A DNA stretch of 64,000 nucleotides from RGIG4576 sp045656705 (GTDB taxonomy: Bacteria; Bacteroidota; Bacteroidia; Bacteroidales; Muribaculaceae), in NCBI GenBank assembly GCA_045656705.1, contig JAZORR010000007.1:1-64000 (forward strand). Direction: 5' to 3'. Both the position numbers and the translations under genes were made by a program. The notes under the pieces were generated by a model, which did not search any database, was not told where the DNA came from, and was given only the letters and a program-made list of their open reading frames with translations. Positions 42,537 through 51,304 of the stretch are shown piece after piece; position 1 is the stretch's first letter, and each line of letters opens with the position of its first letter.

Positions 42537-44264
42537 ATGAAAAGAACTACATTATTTATATTGGTTATGATTATTGCTTTGGTGGTGTCCACTGCTGAAG
42601 CAAAGTCAACTATGGAACTACTTATTAATAAGGAGTGGTATGAGTTTGATTTCAGTAAAATGAAAGCTAAAGAAACCTATTATGAAAAATATACAGGAAC
42701 TCAACGGTTGATAGTGAGTGCCGATGAAGAAGGTAATACAAAAATGAGAGTTCAAAGGTATTATTTATCATATAAGTGGGAGGATCGATTTGATACTACG
42801 AAAGTGGGAAAGAATCGTAATGGGAAATATATTATTCTACAAGGTGCAAGAAATAAGAGCGGAGGCTATAATGTTATATGTTATGAAATAGCAGAACTTT
42901 CGGAATCTCAATTGCATACGAAGAATGTAAGTATTCAAAGTATACCACAAAAGTTTTATATAACTATTGAAGATGATGGTAAGATAAAAAAAGAAGGTAA
43001 ATTCCAGTCAACAATAGATTTGCTTGCCGATAAGGTGTGGTATCTGCTTGATGAAAATAACAAACGAACTGGTATGGAATGGACCTTTGGGTATAGTGCG
43101 TATTTTAAATGCAAAATGCCTAAAGATAGGCGCGCTGAATTTCCAAAGTGGGAACGCAGAGAGTTTTATCTATCAAATGAAATAGTTACAAAGTTTGACC
43201 GTTCGAAGGTGTGTGAATCGATGAATGGGATATATTTGGTGGTTAATGATTTGGAAGAAGATGGAGAATGGCAAACCCGAACATATGATATAAAAACGCT
43301 ATCGGCAAATCGCTTGATGCTGGAGTGCCTTTATCCTCGTGGAGAAGGGCTTTTGGTGTTTGAAAATCAATATAGTCCAATAGAAGAGAAAGAGGTAAAG
43401 ATGAAACCCAAGCAAAAAGATTTGTTAGGAAAAGATTGGTGTCGTGTAGATACTGCGACATGGCGTAGAAGTAAATATATAGAAAACTTCACTGAGACGC
43501 ATGTGACTCGTTCTTTCCCAACTCGAAAGAATGGTGAGTTGATTGATGAAAAGGTGACATTTGAGTATTATATGTCAAATCAGCCCGTTGATAAGTTTGA
43601 TTGGTTGCAAAAAGGCAAGAATCCCGAAGGTGATTATATCGTGGTGAATGAACCTGATGCAAACGGAAATTATCGAGCTGTGAATTATAAAATTATGTCG
43701 TTGGAGGGATGTAATATGTTTACAATAAATGTGTCGCATCCTGATAGTGTTTTGCATGTGTATGAACGAGATAAAACACTTGAGGAGCAGAATAGGATAA
43801 ATCCTTTGATTGCAGATAGCTTGATGGGAGAGACCTCTATGTTGTCGAAGATTGTAGGAAAGCAATGGTATCTTAGGTTAAATAGTGGGCTAAAGTCGTT
43901 GATATATCCTCAATATTATACAAGAACAACATTTGCTGTTCCAGTGTGGCATAGAATCAAAAATGGTTATGGTTTGAAATTAAAAACAGGAGAGTGGGCA
44001 TTATCGGATAAACCCCAAAAAATGGAACCTGGTACACCTAATGGTAAGTATTTGATACATTACACTAAAAATCCAATAAGAAATTATAGGAACAGACAAA
44101 ATTGGTTAAACAAAAACACTTCGCATAGCATAGGACATCGGACGACTGCTGTTCCATCTACAGTTTTTAGCCAAGCATATAGGATTCTATATTTGTCGGA
44201 ATATTTAATGGTGCTTGAACCGGTTTCGGATGCAAGTAGAAGAGTGATTTTTATGAGCGAATGA
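42537..44264 (+). CDS. Secreted four-repeat protein of unknown function, copy B
   Basis: I do not recognise the family. A 575-residue paralog of the preceding gene, 13 bp downstream and certainly co-transcribed; there is no promoter box between them. The signal peptide and first 45 residues are almost identical to copy A. Repeats open with NKEWYEF, DKVWYLLD, GKDWCRVD and GKQWYLRLN. Repeat 3 is near-identical to copy A (VDKFDW, GDYIVVNEPDANGNYRAVNY). Repeat 4 has diverged and carries an extra ~25-residue basic insert (RNYRNRQNWLNKNTSHS). Both copies end with a related strand (RVIFMSE here, RIFYLSE in A). Confidence 0.8.
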   Translation: MKRTTLFILVMIIALVVSTAEAKSTMELLINKEWYEFDFSKMKAKETYYEKYTGTQRLIVSADEEGNTKMRVQRYYLSYKWEDRFDTTKVGKNRNGKYIILQGARNKSGGYNVICYEIAELSESQLHTKNVSIQSIPQKFYITIEDDGKIKKEGKFQSTIDLLADKVWYLLDENNKRTGMEWTFGYSAYFKCKMPKDRRAEFPKWERREFYLSNEIVTKFDRSKVCESMNGIYLVVNDLEEDGEWQTRTYDIKTLSANRLMLECLYPRGEGLLVFENQYSPIEEKEVKMKPKQKDLLGKDWCRVDTATWRRSKYIENFTETHVTRSFPTRKNGELIDEKVTFEYYMSNQPVDKFDWLQKGKNPEGDYIVVNEPDANGNYRAVNYKIMSLEGCNMFTINVSHPDSVLHVYERDKTLEEQNRINPLIADSLMGETSMLSKIVGKQWYLRLNSGLKSLIYPQYYTRTTFAVPVWHRIKNGYGLKLKTGEWALSDKPQKMEPGTPNGKYLIHYTKNPIRNYRNRQNWLNKNTSHSIGHRTTAVPSTVFSQAYRILYLSEYLMVLEPVSDASRRVIFMSE

Positions 44265-44316
44265 GATGATGATAAATGATTTTTTTGATAATTAGATTAA
44301 AAAGTTGGTGAGATGG

Positions 44317-44348
44317 TTTGGTTAATTCGCGAAAAATGAGTAACTTTG
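44317..44348 (+). promoter_or_regulatory. Promoter of rplS
   Basis: TTTG (44317-44320) and TAACTTTG (44341-44348) with a 20-bp spacer; the leader to the ATG is about 75-80 nt. Confidence 0.75.
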
Positions 44349-44354
44349 CACCGC

Positions 44355-44430
44355 TTTTGTAATCGCTGGCAGGAAAAGAGTGGCCTGTTATGTTGCAAGG
44401 GTTTATGTAAAACGTTTTAAATAAAAAGAA
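44355..44430 (+). promoter_or_regulatory. Possible structured 5' leader of rplS
   Basis: The leader can form a hairpin GGCAGG/CCTGTT (G-U pairs) around AAAAGAGTGG near 44369-44391. Ribosomal-protein leaders often bind their own product; whether this one does is unknown. Confidence 0.25.
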
Positions 44431-44793
44431 ATGGTAGACTTAATTAAGGTCGCAGAAGAAGCTTTCGCAACAGGAAAGCAACATCCAGAATTCAACGCAG
44501 GTGATACTATTACAGTGGCTTACCGCATTAAAGAAGGTAACAAGGAACGTATCCAACAATATCGTGGCGTTGTTATCAAAGTAACAGGTGAAGGTTCAAA
44601 GAAGCGTTTCACAGTTCGCAAGATTAGCGATGCTGGTGTAGGCGTAGAAAGAATTTTCCCAATGGAATCTCCATTTATCGATAGCATCACTGTTAACCGT
44701 TATGGTAAGGTACGTCGTGCTAAACTTTACTACTTGCGTGGTCTTACTGGTAAGAAGGCTCGTATCAAAGAACGTCGCGTAGTAAACAAGTAA
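44431..44793 (+). CDS. rplS: 50S ribosomal protein L19
   Basis: A 120-residue ribosomal protein at the 30S/50S interface. Typical sequence includes FNAGDTITVAYRIKEGNKERIQ, YRGVVIKVTGEGSKKRFTVRKIS, GVGVERIFPMESPFIDSITV (core VGVERIFP..SP) and GKVRRAKLYYLRGLTGKKARIKE. Length agrees with L19. It is transcribed alone here from its own strong promoter, not with rpsP-rimM-trmD as in many Proteobacteria. A terminator follows at 44822-44858. Confidence 0.97.
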   Translation: MVDLIKVAEEAFATGKQHPEFNAGDTITVAYRIKEGNKERIQQYRGVVIKVTGEGSKKRFTVRKISDAGVGVERIFPMESPFIDSITVNRYGKVRRAKLYYLRGLTGKKARIKERRVVNK

Positions 44794-44821
44794 TCTTTGA
44801 CACAAGATTCTAAAACTTTAT

Positions 44822-44858
44822 AAAAAGGCTATTCTCAGATGTGAGGATAGCTTTTTTT
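44822..44858 (+). terminator. Terminator of rplS
   Basis: AAAAAGGCTATTCTCA pairs with TGAGGATAGCTTTTTTT (G-U pairs), ending in seven T. Confidence 0.82.
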
Positions 44859-44912
44859 GTGCAAATTTTTCCAATTTAACCTTTTTAATAGTAAGTTTCG
44901 CAAAAAATGCCG

Positions 44913-44920
44913 TATCTTTG
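44913..44920 (+). promoter_or_regulatory. Bacteroidota -7 promoter box for gpmI
   Basis: TATCTTTG, 49 bp before the ATG; no clean -33 box. Confidence 0.5.
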
Positions 44921-44969
44921 TAAATTGGAAACATAGAAAACAAATAACTATCAAAATAAGAATAAAATT

Positions 44970-46487
44970 ATGGCAAAAAAAGCTTTATTGATGATTCTCG
45001 ATGGTTGGGGAATCGGAAACCAAACAAAATCTGACGTGATTGCAACTACTGCTACTCCTTACTGGGATAGTTTGCTTGCTCAATATCCTCACTCACAACT
45101 TCAAGCAAGTGGTGAGAATGTAGGTTTGCCTGATGGCCAAATGGGTAATAGCGAAGTAGGTCACTTGAATATTGGTGCTGGTCGTGTGCTTTATCAAGAC
45201 CTTGTAAAGATTAATAAGTCAATTCGCGATAAATCAATTCTTGAAAATCCTGAAATCAAGAATGCATTTGGTTATGCAAAGGAAAATGGTAAGGCTATCC
45301 ACTTTATGGGATTGACTTCTACAGGTGGTGTACACAGCTCACTTGATCACGTATATGCACTTTGCGATATTGCTAAGGAATATGAATTGAAGGATGTATT
45401 TATTCACTGCTTTATGGATGGTCGCGACACCGATCCTAAGAGTGGTAAGGACTTCATTGCAGATCTTCAAGCTCATTGCGATAAGAGTGCAGGTGTGATT
45501 GCTTCTATCGTAGGTCGCTACTATGCAATGGACCGTGATAAGCGTTGGGACCGCGTGAAGGTGGCTTATGATATGCTTATCGAAGGTAAGGGTGAAGAAG
45601 CTACTGATATGGTGGCAGCAGTGCAAAAGTCTTACGATAATGATGTTACCGACGAATTCATGCTTCCTATCGTAAATAGCACTGTGAATGGTGGTACTAT
45701 CAAAGAAGGTGATGTAGTGTTGTTCTTCAACTATCGCAACGACCGTGCTAAGGAACTTACTGTAGTGCTTACTCAAGAAGATATGGAAGTTGAAGGTATG
45801 AAGACTATTCCAAACCTTCAATTCTACTGTATGACTCCATACGATGCTTCTTTCAAGGGTTTGCATATCCTATTTGATAAGGAAAACGTAAATAATACTA
45901 TCGGTGAATATGTGGCTTCGCTTGGTAAGAAGCAACTTCACATTGCTGAAACTGAAAAGTATGCTCACGTTACTTTCTTCTTCAATGGTGGTCGTGAAAC
46001 TCCATACGAAGGTGAAGATCGTATCCTTGTACCTTCTCCAAAGGTGGCTACTTACGACCTTCAACCAGAAATGAGTGCTCCTGAAGTGGCTGATAAACTT
46101 GCTGAAGCTATTAATACTCAAAAGTATGATTTCATCGTAGTAAACTTCGCTAATGGCGATATGGTTGGACACACTGGTATCTACGAAGCTATCGAAAAGG
46201 CAGTGGTTACAGTGGATAAGTGTGTTGAACAAGTGGTAGAAGCTGCTAAGGCTAACGATTACGAAGTGATTATCATTGCCGACCATGGTAATGCTGATAA
46301 CGCTATCAACGAAGATGGTACTCCTAATACTGCTCACTCTTTGAATCCAGTTCCATGTGTATATGTAACTGAAAATAAGGATGCGAAGATTGAGGATGGT
46401 ATCCTTGCCGATGTAGCTCCTACAATGCTACACATTATGGGCCTACCTCAACCAGCAGAAATGACAGGTAAAGACCTTATTAAGTAA
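44970..46487 (+). CDS. gpmI: 2,3-bisphosphoglycerate-independent phosphoglycerate mutase
   Basis: A 505-residue Mn-dependent glycolytic enzyme that interconverts 3- and 2-phosphoglycerate. Domain A metal site residues appear in ILDGWGIG (Asp14) and the nucleophile Ser in GQMGNSEVGHLNIGAGR. The inserted domain B holds GLTSTGGVHSSLDH, FMDGRDTDPKSG and SIVGRYYAMDRDKRW. The C-terminal metal residues lie in VNFANGDMVGHTG and IIADHGNADN. Length is standard. It is a single gene with its own terminator. Confidence 0.97.
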   Translation: MAKKALLMILDGWGIGNQTKSDVIATTATPYWDSLLAQYPHSQLQASGENVGLPDGQMGNSEVGHLNIGAGRVLYQDLVKINKSIRDKSILENPEIKNAFGYAKENGKAIHFMGLTSTGGVHSSLDHVYALCDIAKEYELKDVFIHCFMDGRDTDPKSGKDFIADLQAHCDKSAGVIASIVGRYYAMDRDKRWDRVKVAYDMLIEGKGEEATDMVAAVQKSYDNDVTDEFMLPIVNSTVNGGTIKEGDVVLFFNYRNDRAKELTVVLTQEDMEVEGMKTIPNLQFYCMTPYDASFKGLHILFDKENVNNTIGEYVASLGKKQLHIAETEKYAHVTFFFNGGRETPYEGEDRILVPSPKVATYDLQPEMSAPEVADKLAEAINTQKYDFIVVNFANGDMVGHTGIYEAIEKAVVTVDKCVEQVVEAAKANDYEVIIIADHGNADNAINEDGTPNTAHSLNPVPCVYVTENKDAKIEDGILADVAPTMLHIMGLPQPAEMTGKDLIK

Positions 46488-46512
46488 TTTGAAATAAAGA
46501 TTCTATGATATG

Positions 46513-46555
46513 AGATGGAGATGTGTCGGTTTGATGCATCTCCATCTTAGTTTTT
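46513..46555 (+). terminator. Terminator of gpmI
   Basis: Perfect 11-bp stem AGATGGAGATG/CATCTCCATCT followed by TTAGTTTTTT. Confidence 0.85.
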
Positions 46556-46618
46556 TATTTGTGTTGTTTTGAAATTACGATTATTTTCAAAATTCTTATG
46601 AGTTTATCCTTTTTACAC

Positions 46619-46649
46619 TTGACAAAGACGATGTTTTTTTGTATTTTTG
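46619..46649 (+). promoter_or_regulatory. Promoter of the 5'-nucleotidase gene
   Basis: TTG (46619-46621, part of CTTGACA) and TATTTTTG (46642-46649) with a 20-bp spacer, 37 bp before the ATG. Confidence 0.6.
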
Positions 46650-46685
46650 TGAGATTTGAAAAACTTATAAAATAAGAATTTAAAA

Positions 46686-48212
46686 ATGAAATTGAAACGA
46701 CTTATATCTATTGCAATATTATCAGTTATATTAGGATTGTTTAATGTTAATGCCGAGCATCTTGTGATATTGACATTGAATGATACTCATAGTCATATCG
46801 ATCCTGATTTTGATGGAAAAGGTGGGGTGTTACGCCAGAAGGTTTTATTTGATAGTGTGCTTTGTGCCGAGAAAAATGTGATGCGTGTGCATGCTGGTGA
46901 TGCAGTGCAAGGTACATTGTATTTCTCAGAATTTAAGGGTGAAGTAGAGTATGAAATGCACAATAAGATGAATTACGATATAGTGATAGCGGGTAATCAT
47001 GAATATGATAATGGAATGAATGACCTTGCTCACTATTATAAGAATGTGAAATCAACTCGTTTATGCTCAAATTACGATTTCTCGGGTACAGTGCTTGAAG
47101 GTGTATTTGAACCATATACAATTAGAGAATTTGATGGAAAGAAAATAGGTTTTATCGGTTTGAACTTAGATCCTACGGGATTGATTGTAAGTGAAAATAG
47201 CAAAGGAGTGGGATTTACTCCAATAATTGAAGCCACTAATGCTACTGCTAAAATGTTGAAAACCGATAAAGGTGTGGATTTTGTAGTGGTGGTGTCACAT
47301 ATCGGTTATGATATGGCGTCTAATGATATGGTTGGTGATGTGCAATTGGTGCAAAATAGTACCGATGTCGACCTTGTAATTGGAGGACACACTCACACCA
47401 CAATCGATCCTGCCAAGAATGATAAAGTAAAATGGTTGGTTGCAAATAAGGAAGGTAGAATGATACCTATCACTCAAACTGGTAACCATGGTAAAAAAGT
47501 GGGGCTTATTGATATCGATTTGGAAACTTTGAAGGTGGTTGATTACCGATTGTTATCTATTGATAAAAGATACGATAGTAGAATTAATTATCCTCAAATA
47601 GAAGAATTCCTTGCTCCTTATAAAAATGTGGTGGATTCTATGATGAATATGGAAGTGGGTGTGTCGGCAAAGGAGATGCATCGTGGGCTTGGTGCTCTGA
47701 GCAATTGGACGAGTGATGCAGCTCGTGATATTACCTCACAATTGAGTGGATTGAAATTAGATTGTGCTATTATGAATAAAGGTGGTATTCGTCGTTCTAT
47801 GCCTAAGGGTTGTGTATCTGAAGGTTTGATAAACTCTATGTATCCTTTCGATAATCGTCTTGTGGTTTTGGAACTTACTGGAGAACAATTGATGCGTTCA
47901 CTCGAAATTATGGCAATGCGTGGTGGTGATGCCACAAGTAGCGACTTGATAGTAGAATTCACAAAAGATAATAAAATAAAGAATGCAAAACTAAATGGAA
48001 AAGATATCAAGCTAAAGAAAAAATATAAGATAGCTACACTTGATTATCTCGCTAATGGAGGAGATTATATGGCTCCTTTTAAAGAAGCGAAACGCTTATA
48101 TGTAGACGATAAGAAAGTGAGTGTACACTATCTTCAATACATAAAAAACTTAACACGACAAGGCAAACTAATAGATGCCGATGAGCAAAAGAGAATGCGA
48201 GTAGTGGAGTGA
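46686..48212 (+). CDS. Secreted 5'-nucleotidase/UshA-family metallophosphatase
   Basis: A 508-residue exported enzyme with a signal peptide (about 1-23). The metallophosphatase domain (about 24-270) has LNDTHSHIDPDFDGKGG (metal Asp/His), HAGDAVQG, IAGNHEYDNG, VVVSHIGYD and IGGHTHTTIDP. The C-terminal 5'-nucleotidase domain (about 300-490) has NKGGIRRSMPKG, MYPFDNRLVVLELTGEQL and TLDYLANGGDYMAPF, which bind the nucleoside. It should dephosphorylate nucleotides in the periplasm so that nucleosides can be salvaged (compare udp in this window). The GH3 fusion gene starts 39 bp downstream and may share the transcript. Confidence 0.9.
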   Translation: MKLKRLISIAILSVILGLFNVNAEHLVILTLNDTHSHIDPDFDGKGGVLRQKVLFDSVLCAEKNVMRVHAGDAVQGTLYFSEFKGEVEYEMHNKMNYDIVIAGNHEYDNGMNDLAHYYKNVKSTRLCSNYDFSGTVLEGVFEPYTIREFDGKKIGFIGLNLDPTGLIVSENSKGVGFTPIIEATNATAKMLKTDKGVDFVVVVSHIGYDMASNDMVGDVQLVQNSTDVDLVIGGHTHTTIDPAKNDKVKWLVANKEGRMIPITQTGNHGKKVGLIDIDLETLKVVDYRLLSIDKRYDSRINYPQIEEFLAPYKNVVDSMMNMEVGVSAKEMHRGLGALSNWTSDAARDITSQLSGLKLDCAIMNKGGIRRSMPKGCVSEGLINSMYPFDNRLVVLELTGEQLMRSLEIMAMRGGDATSSDLIVEFTKDNKIKNAKLNGKDIKLKKKYKIATLDYLANGGDYMAPFKEAKRLYVDDKKVSVHYLQYIKNLTRQGKLIDADEQKRMRVVE

Positions 48213-48251
48213 AATAAAAGAAAAAAATTTAACAACTAAAGATATATTGAA

Positions 48252-51155
48252 ATGAAAAACTTAAAACGATTTGGTTCGTTCCTTTTGGCAGTTATGCTTG
48301 GGGCATCAGTGGCAAGTGCTGTTGTGCCTAACATTATGAAGAATGTGGACGAAAAGGCTATGAACAAGTGGGTTGAGGCCGAGTTTAAGAAAATGAGCAA
48401 GGAAGAAAAAGTGGCTCAAATGATGGTGATAGGTGTATCTCCTCGAGAAAAAGGTGAGAAACTTGATTCATTGAAAAAACTTGTAAAGACCTATAATCTT
48501 GGAGGTCTTATCTTCCACGAAATGAGTGTTAATGACTACGTGTCGTTGTATAATGAATTTCAAACTCTTGCTCGTACTCCATTGATGATGACTATCGATG
48601 GTGAATGGGGACTTGGAATGCGTCTCGATGGTGTAAAAGATTTTCCTCGCAGTATGACTCTCGGTGCTATTACTGATAAGTCGATGATTTATGAGTATGG
48701 TAAAGAAACTGGTCGTCAAATGAAGGTTGCTGGTGTACATGTAAATTTCGCTCCAGTACTCGATGTTAATGATAATCCAAAGAATCCTGTAATTGGACGT
48801 CGTGCGTTTGGTGAAACTCCTGCATTTGTATCTTCTTATGCACTTGAATATGCTCGTGGTATGGAAGAAGAGGGAGTATTATCTACTGGAAAGCATTTCC
48901 CTGGTCATGGCTCTACACACGATGACTCTCACAAGACTCTACCCACAGTAAGCAAGTCAATGGTTGAACTTAAGGAGTGTGAATTGAAACCTTTCGTAGA
49001 TTATATTCAAGCTGGTTATGGTGGTATGCTTACTGCTCACCTAAATATTCCAGCAATTGATGCTGCAGGCATACCTACTTCGTTGAGTGCTAAGGCTGTG
49101 AATGATCTTTTGGTGAAGGAAATGGACTTTGAAGGTCTTATTTTTACTGATGCATTGACAATGGAAGGCGCTGTAGTAGAAGGCTCTCGTAGTTTGGCTG
49201 CTTTGAAGGCTGGAAATGATGTGCTATTAATGCCAAAGAATCCACCAGTAGAAATTGCAGCTATTCTTGAAGCTGTGAAGCGTGGTGAGGTTTCTCAAAA
49301 GCGTATTGATGAGGGGTGTAAGAAGATGCTTCGATATAAGTATGCTTTAGGTGCAAATGAAAGAAGATTTATTGATGTGGCTAAGCTTGTAGATGCTGCT
49401 CATTCACCTCAAGCTAATTTGCTAAATCGTACTTTGACAGCTGCTTCAATTACTGTAATTAAGAATGAAGCAGAAATTCTTCCTATAAAGGCTCTTGATA
49501 AGAAGAATATTGCAGTAGTATCACTTGGTGATATGAAGGGTGTAACAAGTATGTTCCAAGATCGTTGTGAAATGTATGCAAAGACTGGTAAGTTTGCACA
49601 CATAAAAGGTGCTATGCTTGAAACACTTCTTGCTAATCTGAAAGAATACAATACTGTGATTGTGGGCGTGTATGATGCCGATGAGGCTTATGTGAAAGCA
49701 ATGAATGCTATCGTGGCACAATGCGATAATGTGGTGCCTGTGTTCTTCTGTCGTTCTTACGATGCTTCATTATATAAGGATGCAGTAGCTAAATGTAAAA
49801 CATCGGTGATAGCTTGGAGTTCTGATGAATTGGCTCAAGACTATGCTGCTCAAACCATCTTTGGTGGTAACGGAGCAAAGGGTACTTCGCCTATAACTAT
49901 CGATGGTGTGGCAAATGTGGGCGATGGTGTAACTTACGAAGCCACTCGTTTGGGTTATACAGTACCTGAAGAAGTGGGCGTGAGCAGTGATATGCTAAAG
50001 AAAATGGATCGTCTTGCAAACCGTTGTTTGCGTGCTGGAGCTTTCCCTGGTTGTCAAATATTAGTGGCTCGTAAGGGTAAAGTTATTGCTAATCTTGCTT
50101 ATGGTATACAAGACTATGAAAGTGGTTTACCAGTTACAACAAATACTCTTTACGACCTTGCTTCAGTTTCTAAGGCTACAGGTACTCTTCCAGGTATTAT
50201 GAAGGCTTGTGACGAAGGCTTGCTTAATGTAGATGAAAAGATGAGTAAGTATGTGCCTGGAATGCGCCGTGCCGACCGTCAAGATTTAACTCTTCGAGAA
50301 TTCTTGTATCACGAAACAGGTTATATTCCATCTTTACCTATTTATGATATTATGACCGATGAGAATAAAAATCTTCGTAGCGACCTTGTGTCTAATGTGA
50401 AGAGTGATAGATATAGTATTCAAATTGGTGATGATTTGTGGTTGAGCGAAGCTGCATACGACACAGTGATGCACAATGCATATACGATTAAACTTCGTCC
50501 TGATAAGAAAATGCGTTATAGTTGTGTTAACTTCTGCTTGTTAATGGATACTGAGCAACATGCTACAGGTATTCGTCACGATGAATATGTAACAAAGAAT
50601 TTCTATGCACCTCTTGGAGCTTGGCACACTACATATCGTCCATTAGATAAATTCCCTCGTTGCCAAGTCGCACCAACTGAATATGATGCATTGATGCGTA
50701 AGCAAAAAGTATGGGGTTATGTACACGACGAAACTAATGCTTTCTCTGGAGGTATTGCAGGTAATGCCGGTTTGTTCTCTAATGCTAATGACCTTGCTAA
50801 ATTGTGCCAAATGTGGTTGAATGGTGGTGTGTATGGAGGCGAAAGATATTTGAGCGAGGCTACTACAAAACAATTTACAGAAGAAAGAAGTGAAAAGTCA
50901 CGTAGAGGTTTAGGTTTCGACCGTGCTCCAAATAAAGAAGGACAAGGATCGCCAACTTGCGACGAAGCTCCTGCTGCTACTTATGGTCACCTTGGTTTCA
51001 CTGGTACTGTGTTCTGGGTGGATCCATCGCATGATGTTACATTCATTTTCTTGTGTAATAGAGTTAACCCTACACGCAACAATAAGGCGTTTGGCTCAAT
51101 TGATATTCGTCCTGCAATGTTCAGATTTTTCTATGAATCATTGTTAGATAAATAA
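48252..51155 (+). CDS. Secreted GH3 beta-N-acetylhexosaminidase fused to a serine beta-lactamase-fold domain
   Basis: A 967-residue exported fusion with a signal peptide (about 1-23). The GH3 domain (about 35-375) shows NagZ-type KHFPGHGSTHDDSH (catalytic Asp/His loop) and the nucleophile Asp in IFTDALTMEGAV. A linker/GH3 C-terminal region follows (about 390-565). The serine hydrolase domain (about 575-967) has Ser-x-x-Lys SVSK in YDLASVSKATG, Tyr-x-Asn in YSCVNF and an HLGFTGT box that replaces Lys-Thr-Gly. The first part would remove GlcNAc from muropeptides; the second may be an esterase or peptidase acting on the same wall fragments. That link is inferred. Confidence 0.9.
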   Translation: MKNLKRFGSFLLAVMLGASVASAVVPNIMKNVDEKAMNKWVEAEFKKMSKEEKVAQMMVIGVSPREKGEKLDSLKKLVKTYNLGGLIFHEMSVNDYVSLYNEFQTLARTPLMMTIDGEWGLGMRLDGVKDFPRSMTLGAITDKSMIYEYGKETGRQMKVAGVHVNFAPVLDVNDNPKNPVIGRRAFGETPAFVSSYALEYARGMEEEGVLSTGKHFPGHGSTHDDSHKTLPTVSKSMVELKECELKPFVDYIQAGYGGMLTAHLNIPAIDAAGIPTSLSAKAVNDLLVKEMDFEGLIFTDALTMEGAVVEGSRSLAALKAGNDVLLMPKNPPVEIAAILEAVKRGEVSQKRIDEGCKKMLRYKYALGANERRFIDVAKLVDAAHSPQANLLNRTLTAASITVIKNEAEILPIKALDKKNIAVVSLGDMKGVTSMFQDRCEMYAKTGKFAHIKGAMLETLLANLKEYNTVIVGVYDADEAYVKAMNAIVAQCDNVVPVFFCRSYDASLYKDAVAKCKTSVIAWSSDELAQDYAAQTIFGGNGAKGTSPITIDGVANVGDGVTYEATRLGYTVPEEVGVSSDMLKKMDRLANRCLRAGAFPGCQILVARKGKVIANLAYGIQDYESGLPVTTNTLYDLASVSKATGTLPGIMKACDEGLLNVDEKMSKYVPGMRRADRQDLTLREFLYHETGYIPSLPIYDIMTDENKNLRSDLVSNVKSDRYSIQIGDDLWLSEAAYDTVMHNAYTIKLRPDKKMRYSCVNFCLLMDTEQHATGIRHDEYVTKNFYAPLGAWHTTYRPLDKFPRCQVAPTEYDALMRKQKVWGYVHDETNAFSGGIAGNAGLFSNANDLAKLCQMWLNGGVYGGERYLSEATTKQFTEERSEKSRRGLGFDRAPNKEGQGSPTCDEAPAATYGHLGFTGTVFWVDPSHDVTFIFLCNRVNPTRNNKAFGSIDIRPAMFRFFYESLLDK

Positions 51156-51217
51156 AACAATATAGCAAATTGAGAATGAATATTCAATTATAATTGAATA
51201 ATTTAAATAAAAATGAG

Positions 51218-51254
51218 AAAAATGTGCAAAATTGTTAGTTTTGCACATTTTTTT
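51218..51254 (+). terminator. Terminator after the GH3 fusion gene
   Basis: AAAAATGTGCAAAA pairs with TTTTGCACATTTTT, followed by T residues; it directly abuts the gdhA promoter. Confidence 0.85.
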
Positions 51255-51258
51255 ATGC

Positions 51259-51266
51259 TATATTTG
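51259..51266 (+). promoter_or_regulatory. Bacteroidota -7 promoter box for gdhA
   Basis: TATATTTG, 38 bp before the ATG at 51305. The TTTG at 51240-51243 lies inside the preceding terminator arm (15-bp spacing). Confidence 0.5.
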
Positions 51267-51304
51267 CAACACAAAATACAGCTTACTATTAATATTGATT
51301 GAAT

